Assembly (NCBI RefSeq): GCF_003626635.1
Contig: NZ_RAZT01000017.1
Span: 62,001 to 126,000 of the forward strand
Direction: 5' to 3'
DNA length: 64,000 bases
From: Micromonospora musae
Lineage (GTDB): Bacteria; Actinomycetota; Actinomycetes; Mycobacteriales; Micromonosporaceae
Below are positions 46,804 through 55,505 of the stretch, piece after piece (position 1 is the first letter of the stretch; each line of letters opens with the position of its first letter). The translations under genes and the position numbers were made by a program. The notes under the pieces were generated by a model. The model was not told the origin of the DNA. It made no database searches and saw nothing but the letters and a program-made list of their open reading frames with translations.

Positions 46804-47785
46804 GCCAAACTTGATAATGGAGTCGTCCTCCCGACATGACCCGGACGGCCATCCGACCACCCGGCCTCGCAACCTGCCCTATCGATTCAGACCCCGGCCG
46901 AGTAACGCCCTCTCCGGCGAGTTGCCGGAGATTTTCCCCGTGGCGTACCGGCGCCGGCCGCGTCGGAGCGGTCGCGAAACGCCGCAGGGGCGCACCCGGA
47001 CAGCACTGCTGATCTTGGTGGGGCACAGGTTAACGCGACTCGCGACGGACCGCCCGTCGAGCGACCACCGCCGACCTCTCCGCGTCCACCATGTGGACGT
47101 GGAGCCGCGGACGAGTGTGGACGGAGTTCGGGCGAGCCGGAGACGGGCTGCTCGAACCGCATGCCCGGGGCCGGCAACCGTACGGTGACGCACCCCCGCT
47201 CTTCCCATCAGGCGGTACGTCGCCCCGACCCGCCGCCGCGGCGCGGCCTGCTGGAGGGCGGCACACGGCCCACCCGGCGAGTGCGCGGCCGACCCGGCTC
47301 GACCGACCCGAAGCGCGATCCCGCCCCCGGCGGCAGGCAGCGGCGAACCACCCCGGGCTTACTCCGAACGACGATTGCGGCCGGCATCTTGAACAACTGG
47401 TTGCCCGATCATGATCCGCTGCCGGACGGGCCGCCACGCCGAACGGAGAGGTCCGAGAAAGCCACCCCCTCGATGATCAGGAAGTGGAATTCCCCGCCGC
47501 TTCCCGACACCCCCTTTTCGACCCGGCCCGTCGAGCGGCCCGCACCGGGCCCGAGCGCCCGGCCCGACGGACGGCGAGCCAAGGGTCGCGAAAGGGATCA
47601 CCCGGCGAGCAGCGACGGAGGTCGATCGAGGTCGAGGCGTACGGCCGCACCGAATCGCACGATCCGCGCCGGACGATTCCGGGCGGAGGCCGGCTCGCGA
47701 GCCGCCACCGGTCCCACCCGGGCACCGGCGGCGGTACTCGTCGCCGCCGGCGCCCCGGGCAGGTCCACCGGGGAAGGGCCCGATC
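46804..47785. other. Gene-poor region between whiB2 and fbiC
   Basis: About 980 bp without a convincing gene. Open frames on both strands lack usual third-position bias, ribosome-binding sites and recognisable products. A TGATAATGG near 46811-46819 could be a rightward -10 box. The base composition is less GC-rich than flanking genes in the first 150 bp and again around 47370-47510. I see no tRNA, repeat or clear hairpin. It may hold a non-coding RNA or the remains of a lost gene. Confidence 0.5.
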
Positions 47786-50299
47786 TCAGGAACGCACGGT
47801 CCCGTACGCGGTGGTCCGTCGCCGCGGCGGACGTCCGGCCGCCACCGCGATCGCCCGCAACTGCTCCTCCGTACGCGCCGACCCGTTGGCCGAGCCGGCC
47901 ATCCGGGAGATGGTCTCCTCCATGAGGGTGCCGCCCAGGTCGTTGCAGCCGCCCTGGAGCATGGCGACCGTGCCGGCGTCGCCGAGCTTCACCCAGGAGC
48001 ACTGGATGTTGTCGATCCGACCGTGCAGCAACAGCCGCGCCATGGCGTGCACCACCCGGTTCTCCCGCCACGTCGGCCCGGGACGGGCGATCCCGGCCAG
48101 GTAGATCGGAGCGTTGGTGTGCACGAACGGCAGGGCCACGAACTCGGTGAAGCCACCCGTGCGGTCCTGCACCCCGGCGAGCACCCGGAAGTGGGCGAGC
48201 CACTGCGCGGGATGGTCGACGTGTCCGTACATCATGGTCGAGCTGGACCGGATGCCCAGCTCGTGCGCGGTGGTGACCACCTCGACCCAGGCCGCGGCCG
48301 GCAGCTTGCCCTTGGTGAGCACCCAGCGGACGTCGTCGTCGAGGATCTCGGCGGCGGTGCCCGGGATGGTGTCCAGACCGGCCTCCCGCAGCTGCGTCAG
48401 CCACTCCCGCACCGGCACGCCGGCCTTCGCGGCGGCGGTGACGATCTCCATGGGCGAGAACGCGTGCACGTGCATCTCCGGCACCCGCGCCTTGATCGCC
48501 CGGACGATGTCGGCGTACCCGGTCACGGGCATCTTCGGGTCGATACCGCCCTGCAGGCAGACCTCGGTCGCGCCGGCCGCCCACGCCTCCTCGGCCCGGT
48601 CGGCGACCTGGTCGACCGAGAGCCGGTACGCGTCCGCGTCCCGCTCCCGCTGGGCGAACGCGCAGAACCGGCAGCCCACGTAGCAGACGTTTGTGAAATT
48701 GATGTTGCGGTTGACCACGTACGTCACGTCGTCGCCGACCGCCGAGCGGCGCGCGTCGTCGGCGATCCGGCACAGCTCGTCCAGGCCCGGACCGTCCGCG
48801 CCGAAGAGCGCCAGCGCCGCGTCGGTGTGCCGCGGCTCCAGCAGGGCAGCCGGGTCGTCGGCGGCCAGCCGCAGACCGGCCCGCAGGTCGTGGTCGCCCG
48901 CACCGGACGTCGCCGGAGCGGCGGTCACCTTCGTGGCGACCTCGGCCCAGTCGCCGTAGACGCTGTCGAAGTCGCCCCGCCGGTCGCCGGTACGCCCGGC
49001 CGTGTCGATCGTGACGTGCAGATCGGTCCGCCCGCCGAAGACCTCCTCCGGCTCCTGCCACGGCCGGCCCACCGGGCGGGCGTCCTCGACGGCCAGCCCG
49101 GTCACCCCGTCCGCCAGCGCGGTCACGTGCGCCAGCAGGCGCGGGTCGAGCCACGGATCGCCGGCGCGGACGTACTCCGGGTAGACGGTCAGCCGCTCAC
49201 GCAGGGCGAACCCACCGTCGGCCGTACGCCGCGCCAACTCGTCCAGCTGCGGCCAGGGACGTTCCGGGTTCACATGGTCGGGAGTGACCGGGGAGACGCC
49301 ACCCCAGTCGTCGATGCCGGCCCGCAGCAGCAGGTCGAACTCGCCCTCGATCAGGTTCGGCGGCGCCTGGATCCGCATCCCCGGGCCGAGCAGCAGCCGG
49401 GCCACCGCCACCGTGGCCGCCAGGTCGTGCAGCTCCGCGTCCGGCATACCCCGCATCGCGGTGTCCGGCTTGGCGCGGAAGTTCTGCACGATCACCTCCT
49501 GGAGGTGGCCGTACTCGCGGTGGGCGCGGCGGATCGCGAAGAGCGCGTCGACCCGTTCGGCGTGCGTCTCACCGATGCCGATGAGGATGCCAGTGGTGAA
49601 CGGGACGCCGACCCGGCCGGCGTCGTCGAGCACCCGTAGCCGGACGGCGGGCTCCTTGTCCGGCGAGCCGAAGTGCGGGCCGCCCGGCTCGGACCAGAGC
49701 CGGGTCGCCGTGGTCTCCAGCATCATGCCCATGCTGGGGGCGACCGGCTTGAGCCGTTGCAGCTCCGACCAGGAGAGCACCCCGGGGTTCAGGTGCGGCA
49801 GCAGCCCGGTCTCCTCCAGCACGGCCACCGCGCAGGCCCGCAGATAGTCGAGTGTGGAGTCGTAGCCGCGCTCGTCCAGCCAACGGCGGGCCGCCGGCCA
49901 GCGCTCCTCCGGCCGGTCACCGAGGGTGAACAACGCCTCCTTGCAGCCCTGCGCCGCCCCCTCCCGGGCGATCGCCAGCACCTCGTCGCGGTCGAGGAAC
50001 GGCGCCGGGAGGCGGTGCGGCACCGTGGCGAAGGTGCAGTAGTGACAGCGGTCACGGCACAACCGGGTGAGCGGGATGAAGACCTTTTTGGAGTACGTGA
50101 CGACACCGGGCCGACCGGCGTCACGGAGGCCGGCGTCACGGATCCCGGCGGCGAAGCCGAGCAGTTCGTCGAGGGCGTCGCCGCGCGCGCCGAGCAGCGC
50201 GGTCGCCTCGTCGACGTCCAACGCCCGACCGGTGGCGGCGCGGCGCAGAGCCCGGCGCACACTCGCCTCGGTCGGCGCGGAGTCGGTGCGATCAACCAT
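47786..50299 (-). CDS. fbiC: F420 synthesis FO synthase (CofG/CofH fusion)
   Basis: 837-residue bifunctional radical SAM enzyme making the deazaflavin FO from tyrosine and a pyrimidine. Two Fe-S motifs are present, CRDRCHYC near residue 82 (CofG half) and CYVGCRFC near 545 (CofH half), matching the length of mycobacterial FbiC. Other landmarks: GVLSWSELQRLKPVAPSMG, IRSSSTMMYGHVDHP and QCSWVKLGDAG. The ATG at 50299 has only a weak ribosome-binding site. In M. tuberculosis fbiC is elsewhere (Rv1173), so its placement beside whiB2 and fbiAB here is a local clustering of F420 genes. Confidence 0.97.
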   Translation of the reverse strand: MVDRTDSAPTEASVRRALRRAATGRALDVDEATALLGARGDALDELLGFAAGIRDAGLRDAGRPGVVTYSKKVFIPLTRLCRDRCHYCTFATVPHRLPAPFLDRDEVLAIAREGAAQGCKEALFTLGDRPEERWPAARRWLDERGYDSTLDYLRACAVAVLEETGLLPHLNPGVLSWSELQRLKPVAPSMGMMLETTATRLWSEPGGPHFGSPDKEPAVRLRVLDDAGRVGVPFTTGILIGIGETHAERVDALFAIRRAHREYGHLQEVIVQNFRAKPDTAMRGMPDAELHDLAATVAVARLLLGPGMRIQAPPNLIEGEFDLLLRAGIDDWGGVSPVTPDHVNPERPWPQLDELARRTADGGFALRERLTVYPEYVRAGDPWLDPRLLAHVTALADGVTGLAVEDARPVGRPWQEPEEVFGGRTDLHVTIDTAGRTGDRRGDFDSVYGDWAEVATKVTAAPATSGAGDHDLRAGLRLAADDPAALLEPRHTDAALALFGADGPGLDELCRIADDARRSAVGDDVTYVVNRNINFTNVCYVGCRFCAFAQRERDADAYRLSVDQVADRAEEAWAAGATEVCLQGGIDPKMPVTGYADIVRAIKARVPEMHVHAFSPMEIVTAAAKAGVPVREWLTQLREAGLDTIPGTAAEILDDDVRWVLTKGKLPAAAWVEVVTTAHELGIRSSSTMMYGHVDHPAQWLAHFRVLAGVQDRTGGFTEFVALPFVHTNAPIYLAGIARPGPTWRENRVVHAMARLLLHGRIDNIQCSWVKLGDAGTVAMLQGGCNDLGGTLMEETISRMAGSANGSARTEEQLRAIAVAAGRPPRRRTTAYGTVRS

Positions 50300-50390
50300 C
50301 CGCTCAGCCTAAGCGGTGATCCGCTGCACCCCGCCGTCGTCGTCGCCACCGTGGGCAACCACACCTCTCCGCCGGCCCCGGCGAAGAAAA

Positions 50391-50437
50391 TTCGGCGAGA
50401 GGTGGCCTCCCGACGGGGAGCCCACTCTCTCGCCGAA
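50391..50437 (-). terminator. Rho-independent terminator of proline-rich membrane gene
   Basis: Perfect 11-bp stem (TTCGGCGAGAG and CTCTCGCCGAA) with a 25-base loop, followed on the minus strand by TTTTCTTC. The T run is rare in this window and makes this the most conventional terminator here. It ends the gene at 50469-51380. Confidence 0.85.
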
Positions 50438-50468
50438 CGTGTGCGGACGGTGCCGGACGGTGCCCGGG

Positions 50469-51380
50469 TCAGTGCGGGGTGTTCGGATCGTCACCCGGGT
50501 TGATCGACTGGGTCCGGTCGCTCTCGCCGTCGCCGGGGCGCGGAATCGCCTGGGTGGGCTCGGCGGGCTGACGTGGGATCGTCTGCGTCGGCTCGGCCGA
50601 GGGCGGCTGCCCGAACGGCGGGGCCGACGGGGCCGGGCCCGCCGGCGGGGCGGAGTGCGGCGCGACGTTGGCCGGCGGAGCCGAGTGCGGCGCCGACGTG
50701 AACGGTGGGGTCGGCTGGCCGTACGCGCCGGGCTGACCGGCGTACGGGTAGCCACTCCCCTGACCGGGCGCCGGGTACCCGCCGGGCTGGCCGGGAACCG
50801 GGTAGCCGCCGGGCTGACCCGCACCGGGCCAGCCGCCCGGCTGCTGCGGCCAGCCGGGCTGCGGGGCGCCGTAGACACCGGGCTGCGGCTTGGGCTTCGG
50901 CACGTAGTAGAAGGCCCGCCAGATCGTGTAGACGGCGAAGACCCCGACCGCGAAGATCGCCAGCCAGGCCAGCCGGCTGAGCAGGCCGAGCAGGGCGTCG
51001 AGCGCCTCCCCTTCGGCCAGCCGACCCACCATCCAGATCAGGAAGGTCAGCGCGCCGAAGAGGGCGCCGACGGCGTACTCGCCCAGCGCCAGCTGAGTGA
51101 TCGTCTTCGCCTTCGTCAGGACCGGCTCGATGTGCGTGGCGAGCAACACGGCCAGCAGCGGCAGCGCCGTCGCCTCGAGACCGACGAACGTGAAGAAGGC
51201 GCTGCCCGCGCGGTCGCCGAAGCTGCCGTAGTCGGTGGGCGTCAGCAGCCGGATCAGGCCGACGAAGAGGAACACGGCGTTCGCGCCGAGCAGCGCGAAC
51301 GCGGCAAGCTCACGTAGCGGCTTGGTCAGCTGGCGGGCCCGGGTCGCGTCGGCGGACGCGGGCTCGGCGGGGCTGGTCAC
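50469..51380 (-). CDS. Membrane protein with Pro/Gly-rich tail
   Basis: 303 residues: soluble start, four membrane helices (LAAFALLGANAVFLFVGLI, FFTFVGLEATALPLLAVLL, AVGALFGALTFLIWMVG and LAWLAIFAVGVFAVYTIW) and a 135-residue Pro/Gly/Tyr tail with GYPAPGQ-like repeats and a C-terminal TQxIPR repeat, typical of actinobacterial low-complexity tails. GTG at 51380 follows GGGAGAG. It lies between divergent fbiA and convergent fbiC; role unknown. The tail may bind phase-separated or wall partners; this is conjecture. Confidence 0.88.
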   Translation of the reverse strand: MTSPAEPASADATRARQLTKPLRELAAFALLGANAVFLFVGLIRLLTPTDYGSFGDRAGSAFFTFVGLEATALPLLAVLLATHIEPVLTKAKTITQLALGEYAVGALFGALTFLIWMVGRLAEGEALDALLGLLSRLAWLAIFAVGVFAVYTIWRAFYYVPKPKPQPGVYGAPQPGWPQQPGGWPGAGQPGGYPVPGQPGGYPAPGQGSGYPYAGQPGAYGQPTPPFTSAPHSAPPANVAPHSAPPAGPAPSAPPFGQPPSAEPTQTIPRQPAEPTQAIPRPGDGESDRTQSINPGDDPNTPH

Positions 51381-51478
51381 TAGCTCTCCCAGGGGCGAGG
51401 CGGACAGTTGCCGGACGTGAGCCTAGTCTCCCGGGCCACCGGAGGACCGCAGGCGTGGCGTGCGGGAGGATGGTCGAC

Positions 51479-52426
51479 ATGCGCATCGTGGTTCTGGCGG
51501 GCGGCATCGGGGGCGCCCGGTTCCTGGTCGGCGTACGCGAGTACGCCCGTCAGGTGGGCGCCGAGGTGACCGCCGTGGTCAACGTCGGTGACGACCTCTA
51601 CCTGCACGGGCTGAAGATCTGCCCCGACCTGGACAGCGTCATGTACACCCTCGGTGGCGGCGCCGACCCGGAGCGGGGCTGGGGGCGGGTCGGCGAGAGT
51701 TGGACGATCAAGTCGGAGCTCGCCGCGTACGGCGCGGAGCCGACCTGGTTCGGCCTGGGCGACAAGGACATCGCCACGCATCTGGTGCGCACCACGATGC
51801 TCGGCGGCGGTTATCCGCTCTCCGCCGTGACCGAGGCGCTCGCCACCCGCTGGCAGCCGGGCGTACGCCTGCTGCCGGCGACGGACGATCGGCTGGAGAC
51901 GCACGCGGTGGTCGACCTCGACGGCGCCCAGCGGGCGATCCACTTCCAGGAGTGGTGGGTACGCCACCGGGCCGAGGTGCCGACCCACCGGTTCGTCTTC
52001 GTCGGCGCGGAGTCGGCGATGCCGGCGCCCGGTGTGTTGGACGCCATCGGCTCCGCCGACATCGTGCTGGTCGCGCCGAGCAACCCGGTCGTGAGCATCG
52101 CGCCGATCCTCGCCGTACCCGGACTACGGGAAGCCGTCACCGACGGCCCGGCGCCGGTGGTGGGCGTCTCACCGATCATCGGCGGCGCGCCGGTACGCGG
52201 AATGGCCGACCGGTGCCTGGCCGTGCTCGGGGTCGAGTGCAGCGCGGCCGGGGTCGGCGGCCTCTACGGCAGCCGGACGGCCGGTGGCCTGCTGGACGGA
52301 TGGTTGGTCGCGGAGGAGGACGAGGGCACCCTCGTGCCGGAGGTGACGGTCCGCGCGGTACCGCTGCGGATGACCGACGAGGCGGCGACGGCGGCGATGG
52401 TCCGCGCCGCGGTGGAGCTGCGGTGA
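51479..52426 (+). CDS. fbiA: 2-phospho-L-lactate transferase FbiA
   Basis: 315-residue enzyme that transfers the phospholactyl (or phosphoenolpyruvyl, then reduced) group from its guanosine donor to FO. N-terminal RIVVLAGGIGGARFLVG loop, DDLYLHGLKICPDLDSVMYTL and GLGDKDIATHLVRT motifs, and VGVSPIIGGAPVRGMAD are family marks. I chose the ATG at 51479, nine bases after AGGA; an ATG at 51470 would overlap that site. TAGTCT at 51424 is the likely -10. Stop overlaps fbiB start (GTGA). Confidence 0.96.
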   Translation: MRIVVLAGGIGGARFLVGVREYARQVGAEVTAVVNVGDDLYLHGLKICPDLDSVMYTLGGGADPERGWGRVGESWTIKSELAAYGAEPTWFGLGDKDIATHLVRTTMLGGGYPLSAVTEALATRWQPGVRLLPATDDRLETHAVVDLDGAQRAIHFQEWWVRHRAEVPTHRFVFVGAESAMPAPGVLDAIGSADIVLVAPSNPVVSIAPILAVPGLREAVTDGPAPVVGVSPIIGGAPVRGMADRCLAVLGVECSAAGVGGLYGSRTAGGLLDGWLVAEEDEGTLVPEVTVRAVPLRMTDEAATAAMVRAAVELR

Positions 52427-53508
52427 AGCTGGAGATCCTGCCGGTGCTCGGCATCGGCCACGTGTCGGAGGGCGACGACCTGGCGGCGCTGATCGCCACC
52501 GCGGCGCCCTGGCTGCGCGACGGCGACGTGCTGGTGGTCACCAGCAAGATCGTGTCCAAGGCGGAGGGGAGGTTGGTGGACATCCCCGCCGACGGGCCCG
52601 AGCGGCAGGCCGCCCGCGACGAGGTGTTGACCGCGGAGACCGCCCGGGTGGTGGCCCGCCGGGGCGCCACCCGGATCGTGCAGACCCACCACGGCTTCGT
52701 GATGGCCGCCGCCGGCATCGACGCCTCGAACGTCGACAAGACCCGGCTCGTGCTGCTGCCGAAGGACCCGGACGCCTCGGCCCGGGCGCTGCGCGCCGCG
52801 CTGCGCGAGCGCTACGACCGGAACGTCGCCGTGATCGTCAGCGACACCATGGGCCGGCCGTGGCGCAACGGGCTCACCGACGTGGCGCTCGGGGTCGCCG
52901 GGATGGACGCGATCCGCGACCACCGCGGCGAGACCGACCCGTACGGCAACGAACTCACCCTGACCGAGATGGCGGTGGTGGACGAGCTGGCCGGCGCCGG
53001 CGAGCTGATCAAGGGCAAGATCGACCAGGTGCCCGTCGCCGTGATCCGCGGCTACCTCGGCGCCACCCGGGACGACGACGGCGCCGGCGCGGCGGTACTG
53101 GTCCGCGACGCCGCACAGGACCTCTTCTCCCTCGGTACCGCGGAGGCGCGGGCCGCCGGCCTCGCCGCCGGGGCCGTCCTCGCGGACGGTCCGGGTGCGG
53201 AGCCGGCCGACCCGGACGCCGTCCGGCGGGCGATCGACGCGGTCGCGCAGGCCGTCGCGCCCGGGACGGTCTTCACCCTCGTCGACGAGGACGCATACCC
53301 GGGACTGGCCGCCACCGTCACCGGCTGGCCGTCGCGCGCCACCCGGCTGATCCTCGGCTCGCCGCCGACCCCGGTGAGCGCTCAGGATCTGGTCCGCTTC
53401 GGCGCCGACCTGCACCGGCTGCGGATCGCCCTGGCCGTCGAGGGAGTGCCGTCGCTGGCCCTGTCGCCTCCGGCGGCGAGCACCGCGAGCGCCGCCCTGG
53501 CCGTCTGA
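52423..53508 (+). CDS. fbiB: Coenzyme F420:L-glutamate ligase FbiB (short form)
   Basis: 361-residue protein with the CofE ligase domain at about 1-245 (VVTSKIVSKAEGRLVD, VSDTMGRPWRNGLTDVAL, GNELTLTEMAVVDELAGAGELI, KIDQVPVAVIRGYLGAT). This domain adds gamma-glutamate tails to F420. Mycobacterial FbiB has about 448 residues with a complete C-terminal FMN-binding nitroreductase-like domain; here the last 110 residues are short and of different sequence, so the reductase activity should be absent or supplied in trans. GTG overlaps fbiA stop. Confidence 0.93.
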   Translation: MKLEILPVLGIGHVSEGDDLAALIATAAPWLRDGDVLVVTSKIVSKAEGRLVDIPADGPERQAARDEVLTAETARVVARRGATRIVQTHHGFVMAAAGIDASNVDKTRLVLLPKDPDASARALRAALRERYDRNVAVIVSDTMGRPWRNGLTDVALGVAGMDAIRDHRGETDPYGNELTLTEMAVVDELAGAGELIKGKIDQVPVAVIRGYLGATRDDDGAGAAVLVRDAAQDLFSLGTAEARAAGLAAGAVLADGPGAEPADPDAVRRAIDAVAQAVAPGTVFTLVDEDAYPGLAATVTGWPSRATRLILGSPPTPVSAQDLVRFGADLHRLRIALAVEGVPSLALSPPAASTASAALAV

Positions 53509-53514
53509 CCGGTC

Positions 53515-53540
53515 CCGGGCCGGCTCCGCCACCGGCCCGG
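53515..53540. terminator. Terminator hairpin after fbiB
   Basis: CCGGGCCGG and CCGGCCCGG: perfect 9-bp stem, 8-nt loop, seven bases past the fbiB stop and 20 bp from the convergent ArsR stop. Serves both directions. Confidence 0.75.
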
Positions 53541-53559
53541 CGGCCTCGGTCCGGCGTTG

Positions 53560-54552
53560 TCAGGCGTCCAGGACCGCGCGGCCGAGCGGGGTCAGCGTGT
53601 GCAGCACCGTGTTGCGGTCCCGCTGACTGACCAGCAGCCCGGCGTTGCGCAGCACGGCCGTGTGCTGGCTCGCCGCCGCCGGTGAGATGTTCAGTCGCCG
53701 GGCCACCTCCCCGGTGGTGCAGCCGTCGTGGCTGGCCGCCAGCACCGCCGCCCGTGTCCGGCCGAGCAGCGCGGCCAGCGCCTCCCGGCCCGGGCCCGAT
53801 CCGACCTCGGCGCCGGACGACCCCAGCCCACCCATCCGGTCCACCGGATAGGCCAGGACCGGCGGCAGCGCCGGGTCGAGCAACGCCACGGGGGTACGCG
53901 CACAGAAGAACGACGGCACGAGCAGCAGCCCACGACCGTCCAGATGCAACTCACGACTGTCCGGGTAGTCGTGCACCTCCAGCACACCCGAGTCCCAGCG
54001 CATGCTCGGCCGCAGGCTGCTCAGCAACCCCTCCACACCGCCGTCGAGCAGGGCCCGGGCCCGGCGGGTCCGGTCGGCCTCCACCGCGGCCTGGATCCGC
54101 CCCCAGTACGGGCTGATCGCCACCGACCGGTAACGCTCCATCGAGTCGGTCAGCGCCCGCAGCACCTCCGGCTCGCCTCTGGCCAGCGCGGATGCCGACG
54201 ACGGCAGCGGATTCTCCCCGGCCAGCACGGCCAGGTCACGACGGAGCAGCGGGATGGGCGTGCTGCGGACCGCCTCCAGCCCCGCTTCGAAGCCGTCGAC
54301 ACTGGCGTACGGGGTGAGGAAGTCGGGGAAGTATCCCGTCGGCGGGTTCAACGCGAACAGCAGACGCAGCTGCGCGAAGGCGGTCTCCTGGCGCAGCCCG
54401 CGCGCCACCGTCCGCCGCCAGGTGGCCATCAGTGGGTCCCGGCCGCGACCTCGCAGGAGGTGCAGGCTGAGGACCAACTCCCAGACCGGGTCGGCGGCCG
54501 GGGCGACCCTGGTCCGCAGGACGTCCTCGCCAGAAAAGTAAATCTTCAACAT
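53560..54552 (-). CDS. ArsR-type winged-helix transcriptional regulator
   Basis: 330 residues. Residues 1-240 form the actinobacterial N-terminal region (MLKIYFSGEDVLRTRVAP and WELVLSLHLLRGRG) characteristic of large ArsR-like regulators (DUF5937 type); the last 80 hold the winged helix (ALLGRTRAAVLAASHDGCTTGEVARRL, ISPAAASQHTAVLRNAGLL). No clear metal-binding Cys set. The ATG at 54552 follows GGAG. It probably represses its own promoter and a neighbouring gene; the AT-rich region upstream (about 54603-54640) is a likely operator area. Confidence 0.9.
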   Translation of the reverse strand: MLKIYFSGEDVLRTRVAPAADPVWELVLSLHLLRGRGRDPLMATWRRTVARGLRQETAFAQLRLLFALNPPTGYFPDFLTPYASVDGFEAGLEAVRSTPIPLLRRDLAVLAGENPLPSSASALARGEPEVLRALTDSMERYRSVAISPYWGRIQAAVEADRTRRARALLDGGVEGLLSSLRPSMRWDSGVLEVHDYPDSRELHLDGRGLLLVPSFFCARTPVALLDPALPPVLAYPVDRMGGLGSSGAEVGSGPGREALAALLGRTRAAVLAASHDGCTTGEVARRLNISPAAASQHTAVLRNAGLLVSQRDRNTVLHTLTPLGRAVLDA

Positions 54553-54875
54553 GGCGCGCTCCAGCTCGCCCGGCAGGGGGGTGCCGGGCGACCATTTGCA
54601 CTCTACCGGCCGGCACTTATCTCCATCTTTAAGCGTGAGCTGAAAAACCTCGACGTCCGCCGGGCGAGTTGGGCATGCTTCCAGTGCCCGCCGGTGTCGG
54701 CGCGTCCGTTGCGCAGCGCGGCCGGGCACCGGGGCCGGGGAGGACCGGCGGCCGGGCGGCGCCACGAGGGTCTGCGGCCCTTGCACCGCAGGGGTGCCAC
54801 CCGGCCGTCCCGCCCGGCTGGTCAGGGAGCAGTGGCCTGCCAGCTCGATGCCCGATCTACTCGTACAGTGTCGGA
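54553..54875. other. 323-bp divergent gap between ArsR and Nudix genes
   Basis: Contains a candidate minus-strand -10 (TAGAGT at 54600-54605) and a locally A/T-rich patch with CTTAAAG and GATAAG on the minus strand, which would suit an ArsR-type operator. The plus-strand promoter for the Nudix gene is at 54864-54869. No open frame in between has coding character. Confidence 0.45.
54864..54869 (+). promoter_or_regulatory. -10 box, leaderless promoter of Nudix gene
   Basis: TACAGT ends 6 bp before the ATG at 54876, so the transcript should start at the start codon. Confidence 0.5.
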
Positions 54876-55505
54876 ATGCCCGATGCCCTGAACGACTCGC
54901 AGAGCAGCCCGGCCACGACCACGGTCGACGCCGAGGACAGGTACGCCGCGCTGCACGCCGACGCGACCGCGGTGCTGACCGACTGGCGTCCCACCAGCCC
55001 CGCCGCCGGGGCCGCGCGGGACCGCGTCCTGGCCCTGCTCACCGCCGGGCCGGTCGCGATGAGCCGGGAGCACCGCGCCGGGCACGTCACCGCGAGTGCG
55101 CTGGTGCTGGACCCGACCGGCAGCCGGGTGCTGCTCTGCCTGCACGGGAAGTTCCACCGCTGGGTGCAGCTCGGCGGGCACTGCGAGGCCGGTGACCGGA
55201 CGCTCGCCGGCGCCGCGCTGCGCGAGGCGACCGAGGAATCCGGAATCGGCGGACTGCGGATCGACCCCGTCCCGATCGACGTGGACATCCACCCGGTCGG
55301 CTGCCAGGGCGGCTCGCTGCACTACGACGTCCGGTTCGCGATCCTGGCCCCGGCGGGCGCGGTGGAGCAAGTCAGCGACGAGTCCACCGCGCTCGGCTGG
55401 TTCCCGCCGGAGCGGCTGCCCGAGCCGCTGGCCGACGGGACCGCCCAGCTCGTCGCGCCCGCCCTCGCGTCGCTCAGACGTAGTCCTCTTCGCCCCGCTC
55501 CTTGA
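54876..55505 (+). CDS. Nudix hydrolase
   Basis: 209-residue Nudix-fold hydrolase. The Nudix box is GGHCEAGDRTLAGAALREAT followed by EESGI, with the expected G, E, REU and EE residues, near residues 104-128. The motif LLCLHGKFHRWVQLGGH precedes it. The substrate (nucleoside diphosphate linked to something) is unknown. ATG at 54876 with a TACAGT box 6 bp upstream suggests a leaderless message. It overlaps the convergent manC stop by 32 bp. Confidence 0.93.
   Translation: MPDALNDSQSSPATTTVDAEDRYAALHADATAVLTDWRPTSPAAGAARDRVLALLTAGPVAMSREHRAGHVTASALVLDPTGSRVLLCLHGKFHRWVQLGGHCEAGDRTLAGAALREATEESGIGGLRIDPVPIDVDIHPVGCQGGSLHYDVRFAILAPAGAVEQVSDESTALGWFPPERLPEPLADGTAQLVAPALASLRRSPLRPAP

Noticed and set aside
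47091..47414. Small plus-strand frame in the whiB2-fbiC gap
   Set aside because: Pro/Arg-rich, no ribosome-binding site and no third-base bias matching neighbours.
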